Shown here piece by piece: positions 34,291 through 46,965 of a DNA stretch of 64,000 nucleotides. The DNA comes from Polytrichum commune (lineage: Eukaryota; Streptophyta; Polytrichopsida; Polytrichales; Polytrichaceae). Location: NCBI GenBank assembly GCA_950295325.1, contig OX485809.1, positions 26,364,144 through 26,428,143 of the forward strand. The letters run 5' to 3'. How positions within the stretch are numbered: position 1 is the first letter of the stretch; each line of letters opens with the position of its first letter. The position numbers and the translations under genes were made by a program. The notes under the pieces are model-generated. The model worked only from the letters and a program-made list of their open reading frames with translations. It was not told the origin of the DNA and did no database searches.

Positions 34291-36344
34291 CATATGTGAA
34301 AATCATGTATTGTATTGATGTAGAACCATGTCCATGGTTACTTAACAAATCATTTCAACGCCTTCTAAAGATAATAAATAACACCATGTGATGCCCATGT
34401 TTATTGGAATGGAAAAATAAGGATTATTTGCACCTGACCATGGATTGTTTTGGAACACATGTTCGTGTTTATTTATGAGGTTCTCCAATGGTATCCCAAC
34501 ACCTACTTTTTAATGTCCACAATGCGAGCGTGTCTTTGGTTTGCTAGTCATTATTGTCTCTTTAGTTGGAAAGTGTATGTATTTCAGGTCATATATACTC
34601 ACATATAGTGTGTCCACTCTTATTTGCATAGCATCGGTTATGCGGTTGTCCATTTCCATGGTTGTTTTTTAGGTGTGATGGTAGTGGATGTAGTAGATAG
34701 TGCCTTTGTGTTCTCGACATATGCATCGTCTTTAGATAATGAATGTGAACTCTCTTCCCGATCGGCTGACAATATTGACGGGACAATCGTGGTGGGTGTG
34801 TTTGTGGATACATCTTTCGGTGGACATAACATAGGTTGGAATTAGTGTGAAAATAGGGGCATTGTATAGACTTGGTTGTATTGCGGCTACATTCAGACTT
34901 ATTTTAAATAAGTTTGGGATGTGCCATCTAATTCAATAAGACCTTTCCATATGGGATGCGCATCCTAGACTCTATAATGACATAAAACCATTTTTGGGGA
35001 GATTTGATTGTTATTTTCCATGTCAAGTTCATGTTTTGATCACAATATTTAAAATTACTATATTTAGTAATGTGAATATTCTTTGCGTACAAACTTATGA
35101 ACTATCATTTTCCCAATGTTCCCAATGTTCCCATTATAATGTATGCTCACAATATTGGCATCCCAAACTATGGGTGAATTTGATTTTGAGACTTTCCAAA
35201 GTCTCCGATTAACGAATATAGTGTTCTAACCCAAACCTAGAGTGGCCATTGTTTTATTTTTCTTTCCAATTGGCTCCGCGGGAGGATGTATATGAGGTAA
35301 ATGAGTAGAACCTCATAGTGACACAAAATGATGGCCACGTAATTGTTGAAATCTAATAGTTGGCTGCACCGCTGGTGCTCTTGCCAGATGCGAGATTGAT
35401 CCACAGTAGGTAATCGATACTACTCTAGCAAGTCGCATATTTCTTTCAACCCTTTTTGTTGAGGCTGTCACACGGCCGTCGCCATGCCACTGCCTCCTAA
35501 TCTACCTCTTGCAAAGAACAACAAACCCTTAAACACCAACACCACCACCACCAATACCCAAACCAACTTCTAAAATTCTATCACCAACACCAACAACCTG
35601 AACTCCACAATCACCCTCAGCTATTACACTAACAAAAACTCTGATAAATCTCCAACCCTTGTGGCAAACTCCAATGGCCTCTGGATTCTGGAATCGATTT
35701 CATTGACTACGTACATAACCTCATGACCTTGTTCAAAATCTGCTCAGATAGCCTCATCAAGGTCGAGCGACTTGTTGTTCGATCAACAACCTAGTAATCT
35801 TTTGGCATTCACAAGAGTGTGTGCTCGAAAGTTGGACCAGGGGAGGAGGAGGTGATGGCGGTAGTAGCTAGGGCTTGGGAGATGACCACACAAGGAAGGG
35901 ACTAGTGTGCAGGTTCCTCTCTCCTTCCTCTTCTTCTTTTGCCACCCGAGAAGAGTTGGCGTCCACTGAAGTCCTAAAAAACAGAGGTGTTGGGGGTGAC
36001 AACCATACCTTCATACGGTGGACGTCAACCCACATAGGGCAACCACCAAGACCGGTACAACATGCAACCATAAAAACACAACCAATAGGTAACCCTCCAC
36101 CCAATAAGTGCACCAAACAACCAGATGCGGCAACAAAAGCGCAACCGAAATGGTGGTGCCCAACCGAAATGGGTGACATTGCAACCGAATCAACCAAAAT
36201 CCAGGTCCCACTCGAAATGGGTTTCAATCACCGCCATTCTAGCATAAAGGCAATCAAAATGACGATTTTGGTCAAAACGGTAGTGGACATGACCGCTACC
36301 AACACCGTGGCACAAGGTTGATTTGGACAAGTTTTCTTCTAGTG
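34291..36344. other. Intergenic sequence, no confident gene
   Basis: AT-rich to 35450. The part from 35460 to 36320 is more GC-rich, with ccaccacca-type tracts and a 148-codon open frame at 35875-36321. That frame is low-complexity and has no recognisable motif, so I do not call it a gene. Confidence 0.4.
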
Positions 36345-37204
36345 ACAAAAGAAGCCAATATAGTCATACACAACCATGAGTAGGCAATTGACAATATGCA
36401 AAAACTTCAATGCACTCCAGGTGTTCAAAATTTCAACTTTCCCATGTTCAACATCACATTTGGGATGAAATCTAAATGCTTTAAACATACACCGTTTTGG
36501 CAAGGGGCGTTCCCTCACAAGTCTACAGTATGTACCTCTACATGTTGTATATGACGCATGCACCAATACATGTGCACCATCTTAGTGCCAAGATCCATCA
36601 AAACCTCCTTCCCAAAATACATCAAGTTCTAGGTTTTTAGTTATGTGGATTTGTGACACAAAGGCTTCTGGAAATGGATTGCAAAACATAAAATATACAT
36701 ATGCGTTGTTGTATGTCGTAGAAGGTCGACCACACGATGTGGACACATGTACTTTCAACCCATGTTGTAGAGGGTGCAATTCTCAACCACTCGAGTGAAA
36801 TTGTGAATGAGAAATCTTTAACACCCCTTCAAGCCTAACGTTGGAGCTGGTGAAACCTAAGAACACAAAATCCACACCATAAAGGAATCAAAAGGCAGTT
36901 GCCACGAAAGCCATCCCAAACCTACGTTGTGTTGTGCAACCTACATTGGCATGCCAAAAGCTCCACCACCATGACCGCATTGATTTGAGCTATCAAAATC
37001 ATTGCACGACACATCAACACCATTGTGCATCGAATTACGATTTTATTTTCATTTTTATATTCATACTTGTTGACAAAACTATATTCGAGCTTTGAGTTTG
37101 TATTAGGGCATGAAAGCAAGACAACAACTGTAGTGGAACATTGGAGTTGTGTACATGGAGAGTTGTATGTATATGTTACCTGCGGATTTGGATGTGGAAG
37201 AAGT

Positions 37205-37576
37205 TTATAAACACACTCCAACATCGAGTATTAATCTACAAAGGATTGAGTTCAACGGTGATGGCCGTGGAAACACGCCAGTCATCACTTCCACAACGAG
37301 GTCCCCACCTACTTCAAGGATTACTATTGCTGTCACGTAAGATGGGCAACCGCAACTGCTTGTGACCATCTGCCCGAGTATGTTCTCCGCTTCAACCGTG
37401 AGTGTTGCGTTGACGACGACGTCCACGGTCGCATTCACGTCTATCACAATGCCGTTCACTGTGATAGGCTTGCAATAGTTGTTCTTGCAAGAAACAGTGT
37501 GATTGCCTGCCTGAACAGCCATGGCCATGGCTGCCATGAACGCGAACATGAGAGCAATCTTGGCACCGGAAGCCAT
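37205..37576 (-). CDS. Small secreted cysteine-containing protein, copy B (123 aa)
   Basis: The signal peptide and mature N-terminal part (to CGCPSYVT, residue 82) are the same as in copy A. After this point the C-terminal 41 residues are different (AIVILEVGGDLVVEVMTGV... ILDVGVCL). They are closer to those of copy C (AVSVLGVGVDLVVKVTG...). The switch coincides with the left border of the A/B identity tract at 37332, so the gene is a mosaic: copy-A-like 5' part, older 3' part. The reading frame is kept, and it still ends VCL-stop. Its TATA box and promoter are identical to those of A. Confidence 0.7.
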   Translation of the reverse strand: MASGAKIALMFAFMAAMAMAVQAGNHTVSCKNNYCKPITVNGIVIDVNATVDVVVNATLTVEAENILGQMVTSSCGCPSYVTAIVILEVGGDLVVEVMTGVFPRPSPLNSILCRLILDVGVCL

Positions 37577-37676
37577 TGGAAGAAGGGAGTGTTGGACGTA
37601 CGAGGCGGCTATGGTGGCGAGTTTGAGAGCTCGGACAACTGATTGCAATGGATGATGAACTCTGAGAGCACAACAT

Positions 37677-37684
37677 CTTATATA
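37677..37684 (-). promoter_or_regulatory. TATA box of secreted-protein copy B
   Basis: TATATAAG on the minus strand, about 100 bp upstream of the ATG at 37576, identical in context to copy A. Confidence 0.6.
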
Positions 37685-38136
37685 CGCTCATTCTAGGTGG
37701 ATCCCTCCACGTAACTTTAATCCACCTCAACAAATCAAATCATGTCAACATGCCTGCACATCCGCTACACGCGGCCTCCGGCTTTACCATCATGGTGTGC
37801 GGACGTAGACGATAACTGAAGGATGTGTCGCAATGCTTCTTTACTTAATTGCGATATCCCAACCCCACCAGATCTTTTGCATGGCAAGAGTAGCAACACT
37901 ACCCTGCAGTTCAGCAAGTTCTCACTTGGCGTGTGGGCTTGTTGTGGCCAACTCCAGCTCCATCAAAAGGCTTTGGTAGTTGAATTTTGCAACATGATTA
38001 TTCATCCAGAGTGCTCGGAAACCACGGGAATGGTCATTTACTACAAGCTCTTTGAGCACGTAAGGGTTTGACAACTGACAGTATTCACTTTACAAAGGCA
38101 TACGTGATGGAAAATGTGTCGTAACTCAAAACGCTG

Positions 38137-40789
38137 TCCATGGCCAAGTCAACAAACTTTTGTCATTATGAGCAGCAGTGAATGCAAGCCGATACCCTCC
38201 CGTTGGTATAGGGGGAGCGGCAATGCCTATTGTTTCAGCTGCTATGTATGGCGTCCATTCATCATACTTGAGCTGCTGCGAAGATGATCTCCTCATCATG
38301 TGCCAGGTGCAAATTAGCTGCACCCATTTCTCTGTACCCACCCTGCTATCAGTTCACAACAACTCGAATTTCAGGTTCATTTTGTCGCCGCAAAAATTTG
38401 AAAGTGATTAGGCCCACATTAGGAACTCATTGCATAAGTATCTTGAATCCTCTAGACACACAACTATCCACAGCAGGAGCTGAATGGCTTGTGTGATATG
38501 AATTCATTGATTTGTGCAACTGGGCGAGTGATATAAAGCGGTTGGGTTTCTTCCAGCACTGCAATTTTTTTCACTTTTTGCACCTATTAGTGTGATATAC
38601 CATTTTGAGTTACATGTTGCTATAACTTTTTACCAAAGATATCAATTATTAACTTAGATAATATAATTAGATAGTACACACATTAAGGAACATAACTTGG
38701 CAAAAAAAATGACGTTCTTAATAAAATGCTAGAGCAAAGTTCAACTCCAAATGTTAAACCACTGTCGCGGACCTCTTCAAGTGATCCTAATGTGGGTGAG
38801 GGCCTTGGGAGTTGAGAATGCCTCCCACCCACACAAACTAGGAGTCACGAGGATAAGGCCATGAGCATTGAATAATTTATAGCGTTTGGATTTAAGAATG
38901 CGGAAGAATTCCCCAATGGGAGGTGTGAGCTAATAGATATGGCAATTTGAGTGGGGCGTTGGGTAGGGACAACGCCCTAGGACAAAATTGACTTGGAAGT
39001 GGCACTCGAGACTGCTAATGTTAGAACAACCATAACTTCCTCAATACTTGCCTTAATGGAGCAAGTGAAGACTCTATCGGCATCTACGCAAAGTTTACAT
39101 TAAGTCCCTCCCCCCAACTTCTCGGAGGAGGAATGTTCAGGCAGGGGCAGCCGCACGTCCAAAAAATCAAGATTTTCTAAACCTGACCAAAAATTGTTGC
39201 ATGCCCGCCCGACTTTGAAATAACCATTGCCCTTGCATTCTTGAAGGCCACTTATCCACAAATACCATATTGAGTGCACTTCATTTTCAAGAACCCAAAT
39301 CCAATATATATGTTCACTTTCATTGAGTAAAGGAAGCAATTGACTGGGGTTTCATTTTCAAAGTGAAATCGCCAATAAAACAAGTAATTAACTTGGAACC
39401 AAGAAATATTACGAAATCCTCATTAGCACTGAGGTTGTAATTTTTGTAACTTACGATTGAAAGGGTCATTATCATTCTAAAATGGAACTTAAATTAGTGA
39501 TTTATTTTAAATATTTTTACTACTATAGTCTAGTTAATACCTTCTACTATCACAAAGTTTTCATTCGCATTAAAACTTAATGAAGTGTGATTGAATGTAA
39601 ATAAGCCTAATTAATTTTGATTAATTCTAATTAAGCCCAATGAAATTAAAAAACATGCTTACCAAATTAATTAAGCTTGATTAATTATAAAATGTATTTA
39701 TTGGAATTAATCCCAATTCACTAGGATTAATTTTTTTGAAGTCAGGCGGGCAACATTTTTTAGTGGGGTCCAAAAAATTTTGATTTTTTAGACGAGTGGC
39801 TGCCCTTGCCTGAATATTCCTCCCCCGAAAAGTTCGTAGGGGGCAAACTTAACGTCCTCCACAGTGGGGTAGGGGCCCTGGCCAAAGTCCTAGAGACTTA
39901 TATGGGTGAGGCAGTGTTGTCGACCGACCCCACTTGAGGCGGAACGGCACAACTTGCATTGGCGTTGGTCCAACATGGGGGCATGGTTGCCAAGTATGCT
40001 TCAGGTTGTAATGAATGCATGTGTAGGAGGGTTGCCCATGTTGGCATGCCGTTGGATGTAGTGGGCACCCATTACAAACCTCGATGTTGCCATGGTTCGG
40101 TAGGTTGGACGCCTACTACAACATGTGGCAAGGCTACTCCCATCCATTACCTAGATCATAATATTATACTCCACTGTGCATCTGGTAGAAGCCTTGTTGA
40201 TGAGGAAAAACTTGCTAACCATCACGGCACTGATTTGGACACGTTGAATTATAATATTTAGATGGAGTCGCAAGAAGCTGCCAAAAACCTAGCTGAAATA
40301 GCTGCTGTAAAAGGCGTCCATTGTGTCCAAATGGGACCTCTCGATCTGAGCTCTGATATGGGGTTGTTACGAGTGCCTAATGATGAGAGACCCACAGAAA
40401 TGCTCATGTATGCTCCTTCAGACATTCCCTCTTCGGAGTCATTACCTTCCTCTCTAACTGCGCATGTGACTAATAAGTTGGCGCAGGTTGCTGTTGAAGA
40501 GACATGGAACTTTCATGGTTACGGGTGTCGATGATTACAAAGATTTGTTTGTCAAGGATTGTCTTTCAACCCAAGGCTGAGAAGGGAATGAAACATTTTG
40601 TCATCTTTCCAGAAATGCTGAAAGTGTGCTGATGGGAACACGAGTTTTATTGGGTGGTTTTGCCACAGTTAGCGATTCACCCTCAAGACTGCTGTAGTTA
40701 GGATGTCATATGGTTTCAGGTGCTACGGATGTTGTTCTCTTGAGAGATGCTGTCCTGTCTGACATTCGGAAGGCTAGAGACACAATTGA
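38137..40789 (+). pseudogene. HpcH/HpaI aldolase pseudogene, copy B
   Basis: No difference from copy A was seen: the same 5' truncation in exon 2 (exon end 38306), exon 3 (40262-40407), exon 4 (40613-40789) and in-frame TAG (40695-40697). The shared disabling mutations show that both copies descend from, or were homogenised to, one pseudogene. Confidence 0.85.
39104..39849. mobile_element. TTAA-flanked inverted-repeat element, copy B
   Basis: Carried along by the duplication. Same ends and the same TTAA flanks (39100-39103 and 39850-39853) as 15561-16306, so it is not an independent insertion. Confidence 0.55.
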
Positions 40790-41581
40790 CTTATCTGCCT
40801 CCGAAGGATACCATTTGGATATGTGTACACTTTGGACTTCGTACATATGGAGTTGGATCGGCTTGTGAGCATGGTGCATATTCATAATTTTGCTGACTTG
40901 TATTTGAAATAGAAGTTGCCCACTTTCCACTGAGGGTATCTGGCTTCACATAAGTAAGCCCATACAGGTGCCACCGGTTGTTTGTAAGAAGTTTCAGCAC
41001 TGATCTGTGCACAACACGACACTGAATGAAATATTGTAGTCATCGTGCGTCTTGTCAGATTAGATCTTGGTAATCACCTATGCCCAGCAGTTCAGAAAAG
41101 TGGGCCAAGGCTCCTAGAAATGGGAATGCTCAAAGCAAAACAAGTAATACACTTTTGATCCAGATCATTAAAAGGATAATATCCAGTCAAATCCTTACTG
41201 ATCAAGCGACTTCGTTCGACGAAAAGTGAGTGAAGAATATTTCCAGTTTACATTTAGAAATGAGAAACCCATACCGGTCTAAAATGGTTTCACCGGATTC
41301 ATACTGGACGTGGGATTCATGTCCCACAACACACGTGTGATCAAATGGTAACTTTTTTCACGCTGTAAGATTTACAGAACCATTTACAATTGTTACAGAA
41401 GGTTATTTCATCCACAAGACCACATTTACGTCACAGTCCTACACAACATGCAGTACAAATCTCAACATACAAGGACCTCGACATGAATACACCCTTCTAT
41501 TGAGACAAGTCTGCAAAACTGTTCGATGGACAACCTATCAATTTTTAAATGCAGTGGAGTCTGCATCAATTGCATGCACTG

Positions 41582-42096
41582 TCATACTCCACTAAGGCTC
41601 TCACTATTTACTGCCTTGATGACTGCTTGGATGTGGTCAAAATCTTTGCGAATCCCGTCTGGACCTGCAATGCCACTGGAGACATCAACCGCCACGGGTC
41701 TCACCAGGGAAACGGCCTTTCCTACATTGTCTGGGGTGAGGCCCCCTACTAGAAGCCAACCTCTCTTGCTCCTCATAGTTGGTGCCCGGAAATTGTCCCA
41801 CTCGAACTTCTCACCACTGCACATTGTGCAACCAACATAAGCAGGCTTCTCAATCTCAAACAACTGCTTCACCACTATGACTTCAGAGGCTAGAGATTTG
41901 CAAAAGAATCAATCCAACAACTCAACTTCTTAAGTTCCCACCTTCCTCCTTGTAAGCCGTCGACCACAAGAGGGCTTTCCTCATGAGGGAAAGGTGTCTG
42001 AATAACTCCGTTCTTGTTGGCGTGCAACACATATATGACCTTCAACAAGCTGGGCAGCCCTTGGCGCAAGGCATCTCTCGCACCATCACCGGGCAA
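41582..42096 (-). pseudogene. Phosphoribosylanthranilate isomerase pseudogene, copy B (exons 2-3)
   Basis: Exon 3 (41816-41582) is the same as in copy A. Exon 2 (42096-41942) is the same except for its first part, which lies beyond the conversion border and has its own substitutions (for example LPGDG for LHGDG, and Ser for Asn in GLPSLL). The DWVL deletion is shared with copy A. No exon 1 is present. Confidence 0.85.
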
Positions 42097-42157
42097 CTGT
42101 ATCCATACACGTGACCTGACATTACACACCAGGCACGTAACCCAGTTTCTATGGTAC

Positions 42158-43341
42158 AAAAATCAAAGTACAAAAACTCATAATTGTGTTCATTCATTTG
42201 TATAGCAACCACAATAAGAAAATAAAATACTCTTATTTTTCAATAATGTAGTAAAGATTCAAAATAGTGTGGATTGTCAATATGTTAGTGCAAGGCAACC
42301 CAATTGCATGTGTCATTGTAGGTAATGTGGATGCAAGGAGCCATGTCACGAAATGTAGTAGGCGCTCAAACTTACCGAGCCATGGTAGTGGCGAGGTAGG
42401 TGTTGGGCGCCTACTGCAACCAATTACATGGTGACACGTGTTCAATATTAGATGAAGTATTCAAAACTTGGCAGGGTCATCGATTGCAAGTCAAATAGAC
42501 CTCCTATTTTCCAATCATTACTAGACACATCAACAAATTATTTTGGCATGATACTACGTCCAATAATCCCGCTTGAACATCCCAGTCCTCATGGTCACCT
42601 AGTCCAGAATGTGACAATGTCTCAATTATAGGGTCATTCCTGCATCTTGATATGATGCACTCATGTAGGTTCAACTTAGGTTGGATCATAATTTATAGAA
42701 GTTTCAAATGGATCAGTGTATGGTAGAATCCATATGGTGAAGGTACCCAAGAAGTAATTAGACTCTAGATAACTAGAGGTAACTAGACTTCCCTAGAGGA
42801 AAAAATGGTCATTGGATGATAATCCTCAAAATAACTACACTAAATGGGTGTATGCACAATTGGGGGGTAACACCATGAATCATGACATCAAGGTGACAAG
42901 GTGACAAGTCACTTTTGCCTTAATTTGATTTCCTACATTTATGAAAAGTAACTAATTGGTGTCCTATGATTGGTTGCTTCACTAGCAGTCTTAGCCACAA
43001 CTTGTGGACATGTGTCCAAGGGAGCCGACATGGTCTTTTTCCTTCTTCCTAGGGTTTCCCACTCACACTCGTCTTCCTACTTCCTAAGCTTTTCCCCTCG
43101 TGCTCTTGGTGAGTGGTTATCCAATTTTGAATCCTCGTACCACATTCTGTTATCATCATCCCTCATGCTCGCAATCTAAATGTCCCGCCTTGCATTTGGA
43201 GCTCGAGATGGCTAACATGTTAAAACTGAAATATAATATTGCAAAGGTTCTCAACCTTCAACATATTCGTTGGAATTCACATATTGTAACGACAGATTCT
43301 CCCCATAAGCAATAGAAGCAAAAAACAACAAATACAAACCA
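42158..43341. other. Intergenic sequence, no gene seen
   Basis: Mostly AT-rich. About 42365-42425 is an inverted match to part of the aldolase intron 2 ('ccatggttcggtaggtt', 'gcgcctactaca'; compare 16535-16585 and 60120-60200), so that intron contains a dispersed repeat. Confidence 0.45.
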
Positions 43342-43593
43342 TTGATTGATAATATCGCTTTCAGAGGATGGAAAATCGAACCACTTATTGTCATCACAGC
43401 TGGGGCCCGAGCTACGGCCCACATCCCATCTATGAAAATACTAGAAGAAAATCTCAAAATACCCATGGTTACCATCAAAAATACCTTTAAGAACATTAAT
43501 ACCATTGCAATACAATATGCCATGTCCATCCTCCTCCATAAGAGGAGAATTGAAAACCACCAACCGCTCCCCCAAAACTTAGACCCTCCATAA
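43342..43593 (+). pseudogene. Possible C-terminal tail of a non-LTR retrotransposon ORF2
   Basis: An 83-codon frame of clearly protein-like composition: WKIEPLIVITAGARATAHIP, then SMKILEENLKIP and IKNTFKNINTIAIQYAMSIL, ending in HKRRIENHQPLP. The pattern (basic-W-K-x-x-P-L-I-V... G..., then a helix with repeated Ile/Ala and a final L-x-K-R) resembles the extreme C-terminus of LINE reverse-transcriptase polyproteins. No RT core is upstream. A (tatc)n run follows at about 43605-43620. Tentative. Confidence 0.3.
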
Positions 43594-46500
43594 AACCCGG
43601 AGTTTCTATCTATCTATCTATTCGTTGGAAATGTGCACCACATTTTTTTTACAATTTGTATTATTCACGGTGCATTGTTGAGTTGATTGCAATTGTCATT
43701 ATCCGCATTGAATGACTATTTCTTCTTGTTTGTGTTAGCTCACACATTATTTTATTCTAAATCTTAGATTAATATTATATGTGCAAGATTCTATCTATTT
43801 GAAGGGTAGCAATGGAGCTTTATAGTGCGCAATAGTTCATAAAACATCCAAATTTGAAAGATGAGGGTGTAAATCCAACACTTTTGACTAGCAATGACAT
43901 GGCTTTGTGTGAGATTGAAGATTATTTTGGTCCACGGCCAGGGAAATTTGGTTTTTGCTATGATGGCAAACGTAACTCTGTTGTGATATATGGCAAACCT
44001 ATATCCTTGAGTTGCATAGGAGGGTGATTGGGAAGGAGTATGTAACCAACAAACTTTCAATATCACTTTTGCATGCATTGTTGTTGCACAAATGGTCAAG
44101 AAGATAAAGGAACACTGGGCCTAATACGCCACTCATAGCACAAAATTTTAGCATGGAGTGTGAAACACTAAGCAAGCTACGTTGGAGTAGTGACAAACCA
44201 CACTGCATGTGGATGGGAGGACTACCAACATGGATGTCCATTTGCTTGAATCTTTGCGTTCTTCTACTACTCCTTTCATTGATACTACTCAACACACTCT
44301 TGGGAGCCATGGGAGAAATGGTGGGTCTTATTCTACCCAAGCTTGTGTGATAAAGAAAGAAAAAGGGGCTTCCATATACGTCCCTTGAACATGATTCTTG
44401 CATCTTTGTTTCTTCCAATTTGAATACTATATGATGTTACATGTCCAACCCCACTTTCTTTGGACTATAATTAATTTGAGAAAAAAACATTAAATTTATT
44501 TCATTATGTTATTTATGCGTATTCTAATAAATGATTGGTTTTGGTAGCACCTATTGAGGTGGAGCCTCCATCACCTATTGATTTGCAATCATCTCTAAAG
44601 GGGCCAAGACTTCCACGGGAGCAATTGGGAGTACTATGACTACTAGAAAAAGCAACAAACCTTTTGGGAAAAGATGGGAGGTGTAGCCATCAATTTGGAT
44701 GATTTATTTGATCCAAAGTGAAGCCAATCCTAACTCCAAACAAAAAAAAGTACTAAAAAAAGTAGAGTCAAGGAAGAGAAAATGTATGGTGCAAAAGTAT
44801 TTGGTGGTCATAAAATTGGTTTTCAATCTAATGAAGAAGACATTGAGTCAAATACTAAATTTGAACTAAGAAGATTAAAGGTTGGTGAATGGCTTTACCA
44901 AATACTATTACGGTACATTGAGGGAAATATTTCATTCCCCATGTTGACCACGCTTTGGTTGAAGACATACAACTTGTAAGTCATGTTGGTGCTTCTTGAT
45001 AATCAGTTGATATGATATCAAACATAGCAAGGGAGAGCCAATCTAATGAGGTTGAGGATATGGCTAGAGGAGATCTAGCAGAAGATGCACACCATTATCA
45101 AGTGGTCACAAATGTGGTAGCAAATATATATAGTGTAGCTAACCACAACATTTCAAAATCCCTTCAAAAGACCCAACTTGGCAAACGCCAAATGCTTAGG
45201 AGTGGTCCAGTGGATGAAACCCACGTCCCCAAGAAATTTAGGTGGGTGTAATGTTAGTCTAGTGCAACCCATTGATCTATAGAGTTGCAACCCCTATAGT
45301 TACTAGTTAGTAGCCTTTTAGTGCAATCCTTTGCACTTCAATATTGTACCTTCCAATTTGCCTATAATGCACTTGAATTATTATGCTAGTGATGATTAAG
45401 GTTGTGGTTCCTAATCGGGCATTTACTTACTCCATTATATGAATGATAGCCCAACATGAGTAAGGCATTGAGGTGGCACAAAATGAGGGTCTAGCATGTA
45501 TTGTTTTGTTTTCCTTGAATTTCTCTTAATTCCCATCATTTTTAACACACAAAAATAATCATCACGCGTGAGTGGTATGCTTGTGTGCTATTTACATTTT
45601 TGGCTGCAACCAAGTGATGTGAAATGATGATCCTAAATTGCACCTTGCAGTTCTAAGTAGACTTATTGATTAGTCTTTTGCAATGAACCATGTACATAGG
45701 ACTCTCTCTTTCAAACCTAACCATCTATTAATAGTCATATTAGTTTGGGTGGAAAATTAGCAAGGCGACACAATTTTCTAGTCAACATGCAATTACCATG
45801 GGTCCAAGACCCCGGGTCTTCCCCAAATTTTCATGAAGACTTCCAACCAACACATTGAATATTAGTTATGGGACAAAAGTAGCACAAAATAAAATAATTA
45901 CCCATAATAAATTTCTAGGATAATAGTTATTGTGACCAATGCTAAATTAATACTATAAATTTAGTATTAGTTGAAAATTTATATGGCCCACATTGAAATT
46001 TGTTATGAAAATTTGTGAGGGCTCTAGATATTGTTGTGGCCCACAATATTACGACTATCTAGTGCAATTTTTGGTATACATAGAATGTCTAGTTAATTTG
46101 TTCACGGGGAGGTCACTTCATTGTCAAGTTGACACCACGTGCGGACAAAGTTTGCTACCCCTATATTACATGCCATATATAATTTTTAAATTTATGATAT
46201 TTTTTCTACATATACATAACCATTGATAGTATCTTTTGTATATTTTTTGAAATTTTTAGTCATCTTTATTTTTTTAATAAATGTTTTAGTTCAATTCTGT
46301 GTCATTCTAGTTAGAAACGGTATGTTTTATGAAAAAAACAAATCATCAAATTTAGTTACCACTTTTACCTATGTCATAGGTACTATGTATATCTACTCAT
46401 AAAAAAAATTGATAAAATGTTGACCCATTTTGGTGATGCAACTTACCAAAAGAAGATTTTTTTTGGTCGCATGTGGTGTTCAACTTGACAATGGAGTGAT

Positions 46501-46654
46501 CTACCCGTGAATTTGTTACAATTGCCAGCATGCTTTGGTGCCTTAGTGTGATTTTCTTTGTAGGCCGCCTGCGCCACCAAATTCTAGTGTGAATAAGGAC
46601 AAACTCACCCAAATATAGAGGGAATTTGGTGGGGTAGGGTTCTTATGTGCCAAC
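43594..46654. other. Intergenic sequence, no confident gene
   Basis: Several short frames around 43850-45260 (for example 44782-44979) have some protein-like stretches. They are broken and match nothing I recognise, and may be transposase debris. Confidence 0.35.
45740..46080. repeat. Dispersed repeat matching intron 6 of the GNAT-BRCT gene
   Basis: Reverse-complement match to about 3850-4220, with the shared words described there ('ccaacacattgaa', 'gggctctaga', 'gtggcccacaat'). Confidence 0.55.
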
Positions 46655-46965
46655 TACACTTAATAAGATATTTGGTGTCATATGATATTTAATGTCACCA
46701 TGGTAACTTTTTGGATGACACTACTTATGAACAAGTGAACAAATATTGTCATGGATGATGGATGAGTCAGTCTATTGGCCAAAACCCTACCTTCTCTAGT
46801 CAATGACTTGTTATACTATCATGGATGATTGAAATTTGGATGAAAACCACTTGGTAAGTGACAATAATCACACCACTGTAAATGTTGGTGACACTACACC
46901 GCATTTTACAATCAATGTGGAGCAAGACAATTAGAGTTGGTGATACTAAATGTCATATTTAGTGT
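46655..46965. mobile_element. MITE, copy 1 (pair of 54531-54893)
   Basis: Its ends carry the degenerate TIR TACACTTAATAAGATATTTG and, from the right, TACACTAAATATGACATTTA. The interior (atggtaactttttggatgac, tcatggatgatggatgag, gattgaaatttggatgaaaa) matches 54531-54893 throughout. It is followed by three 20-22-bp units of 'tatttagtgtatattaaacg' type (about 46970-47020). Confidence 0.6.

Larger units (their letters stand above)
37332..42049. repeat. Second member of the 4.7-kb identity tract
   Basis: Partner of 13789-18506. The B duplication as a whole reaches from about 36345 to 42157. On the right it stops at 'tttctatggtac', beyond which B has unrelated DNA while A continues into TrpF intron 1. 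Confidence 0.8.

Noticed and set aside
35875..36321. 148-codon plus-strand open frame
   Set aside because: Low complexity with runs of Thr, Lys and Pro, no motif, no splice context, and an equally long frame on the other strand.
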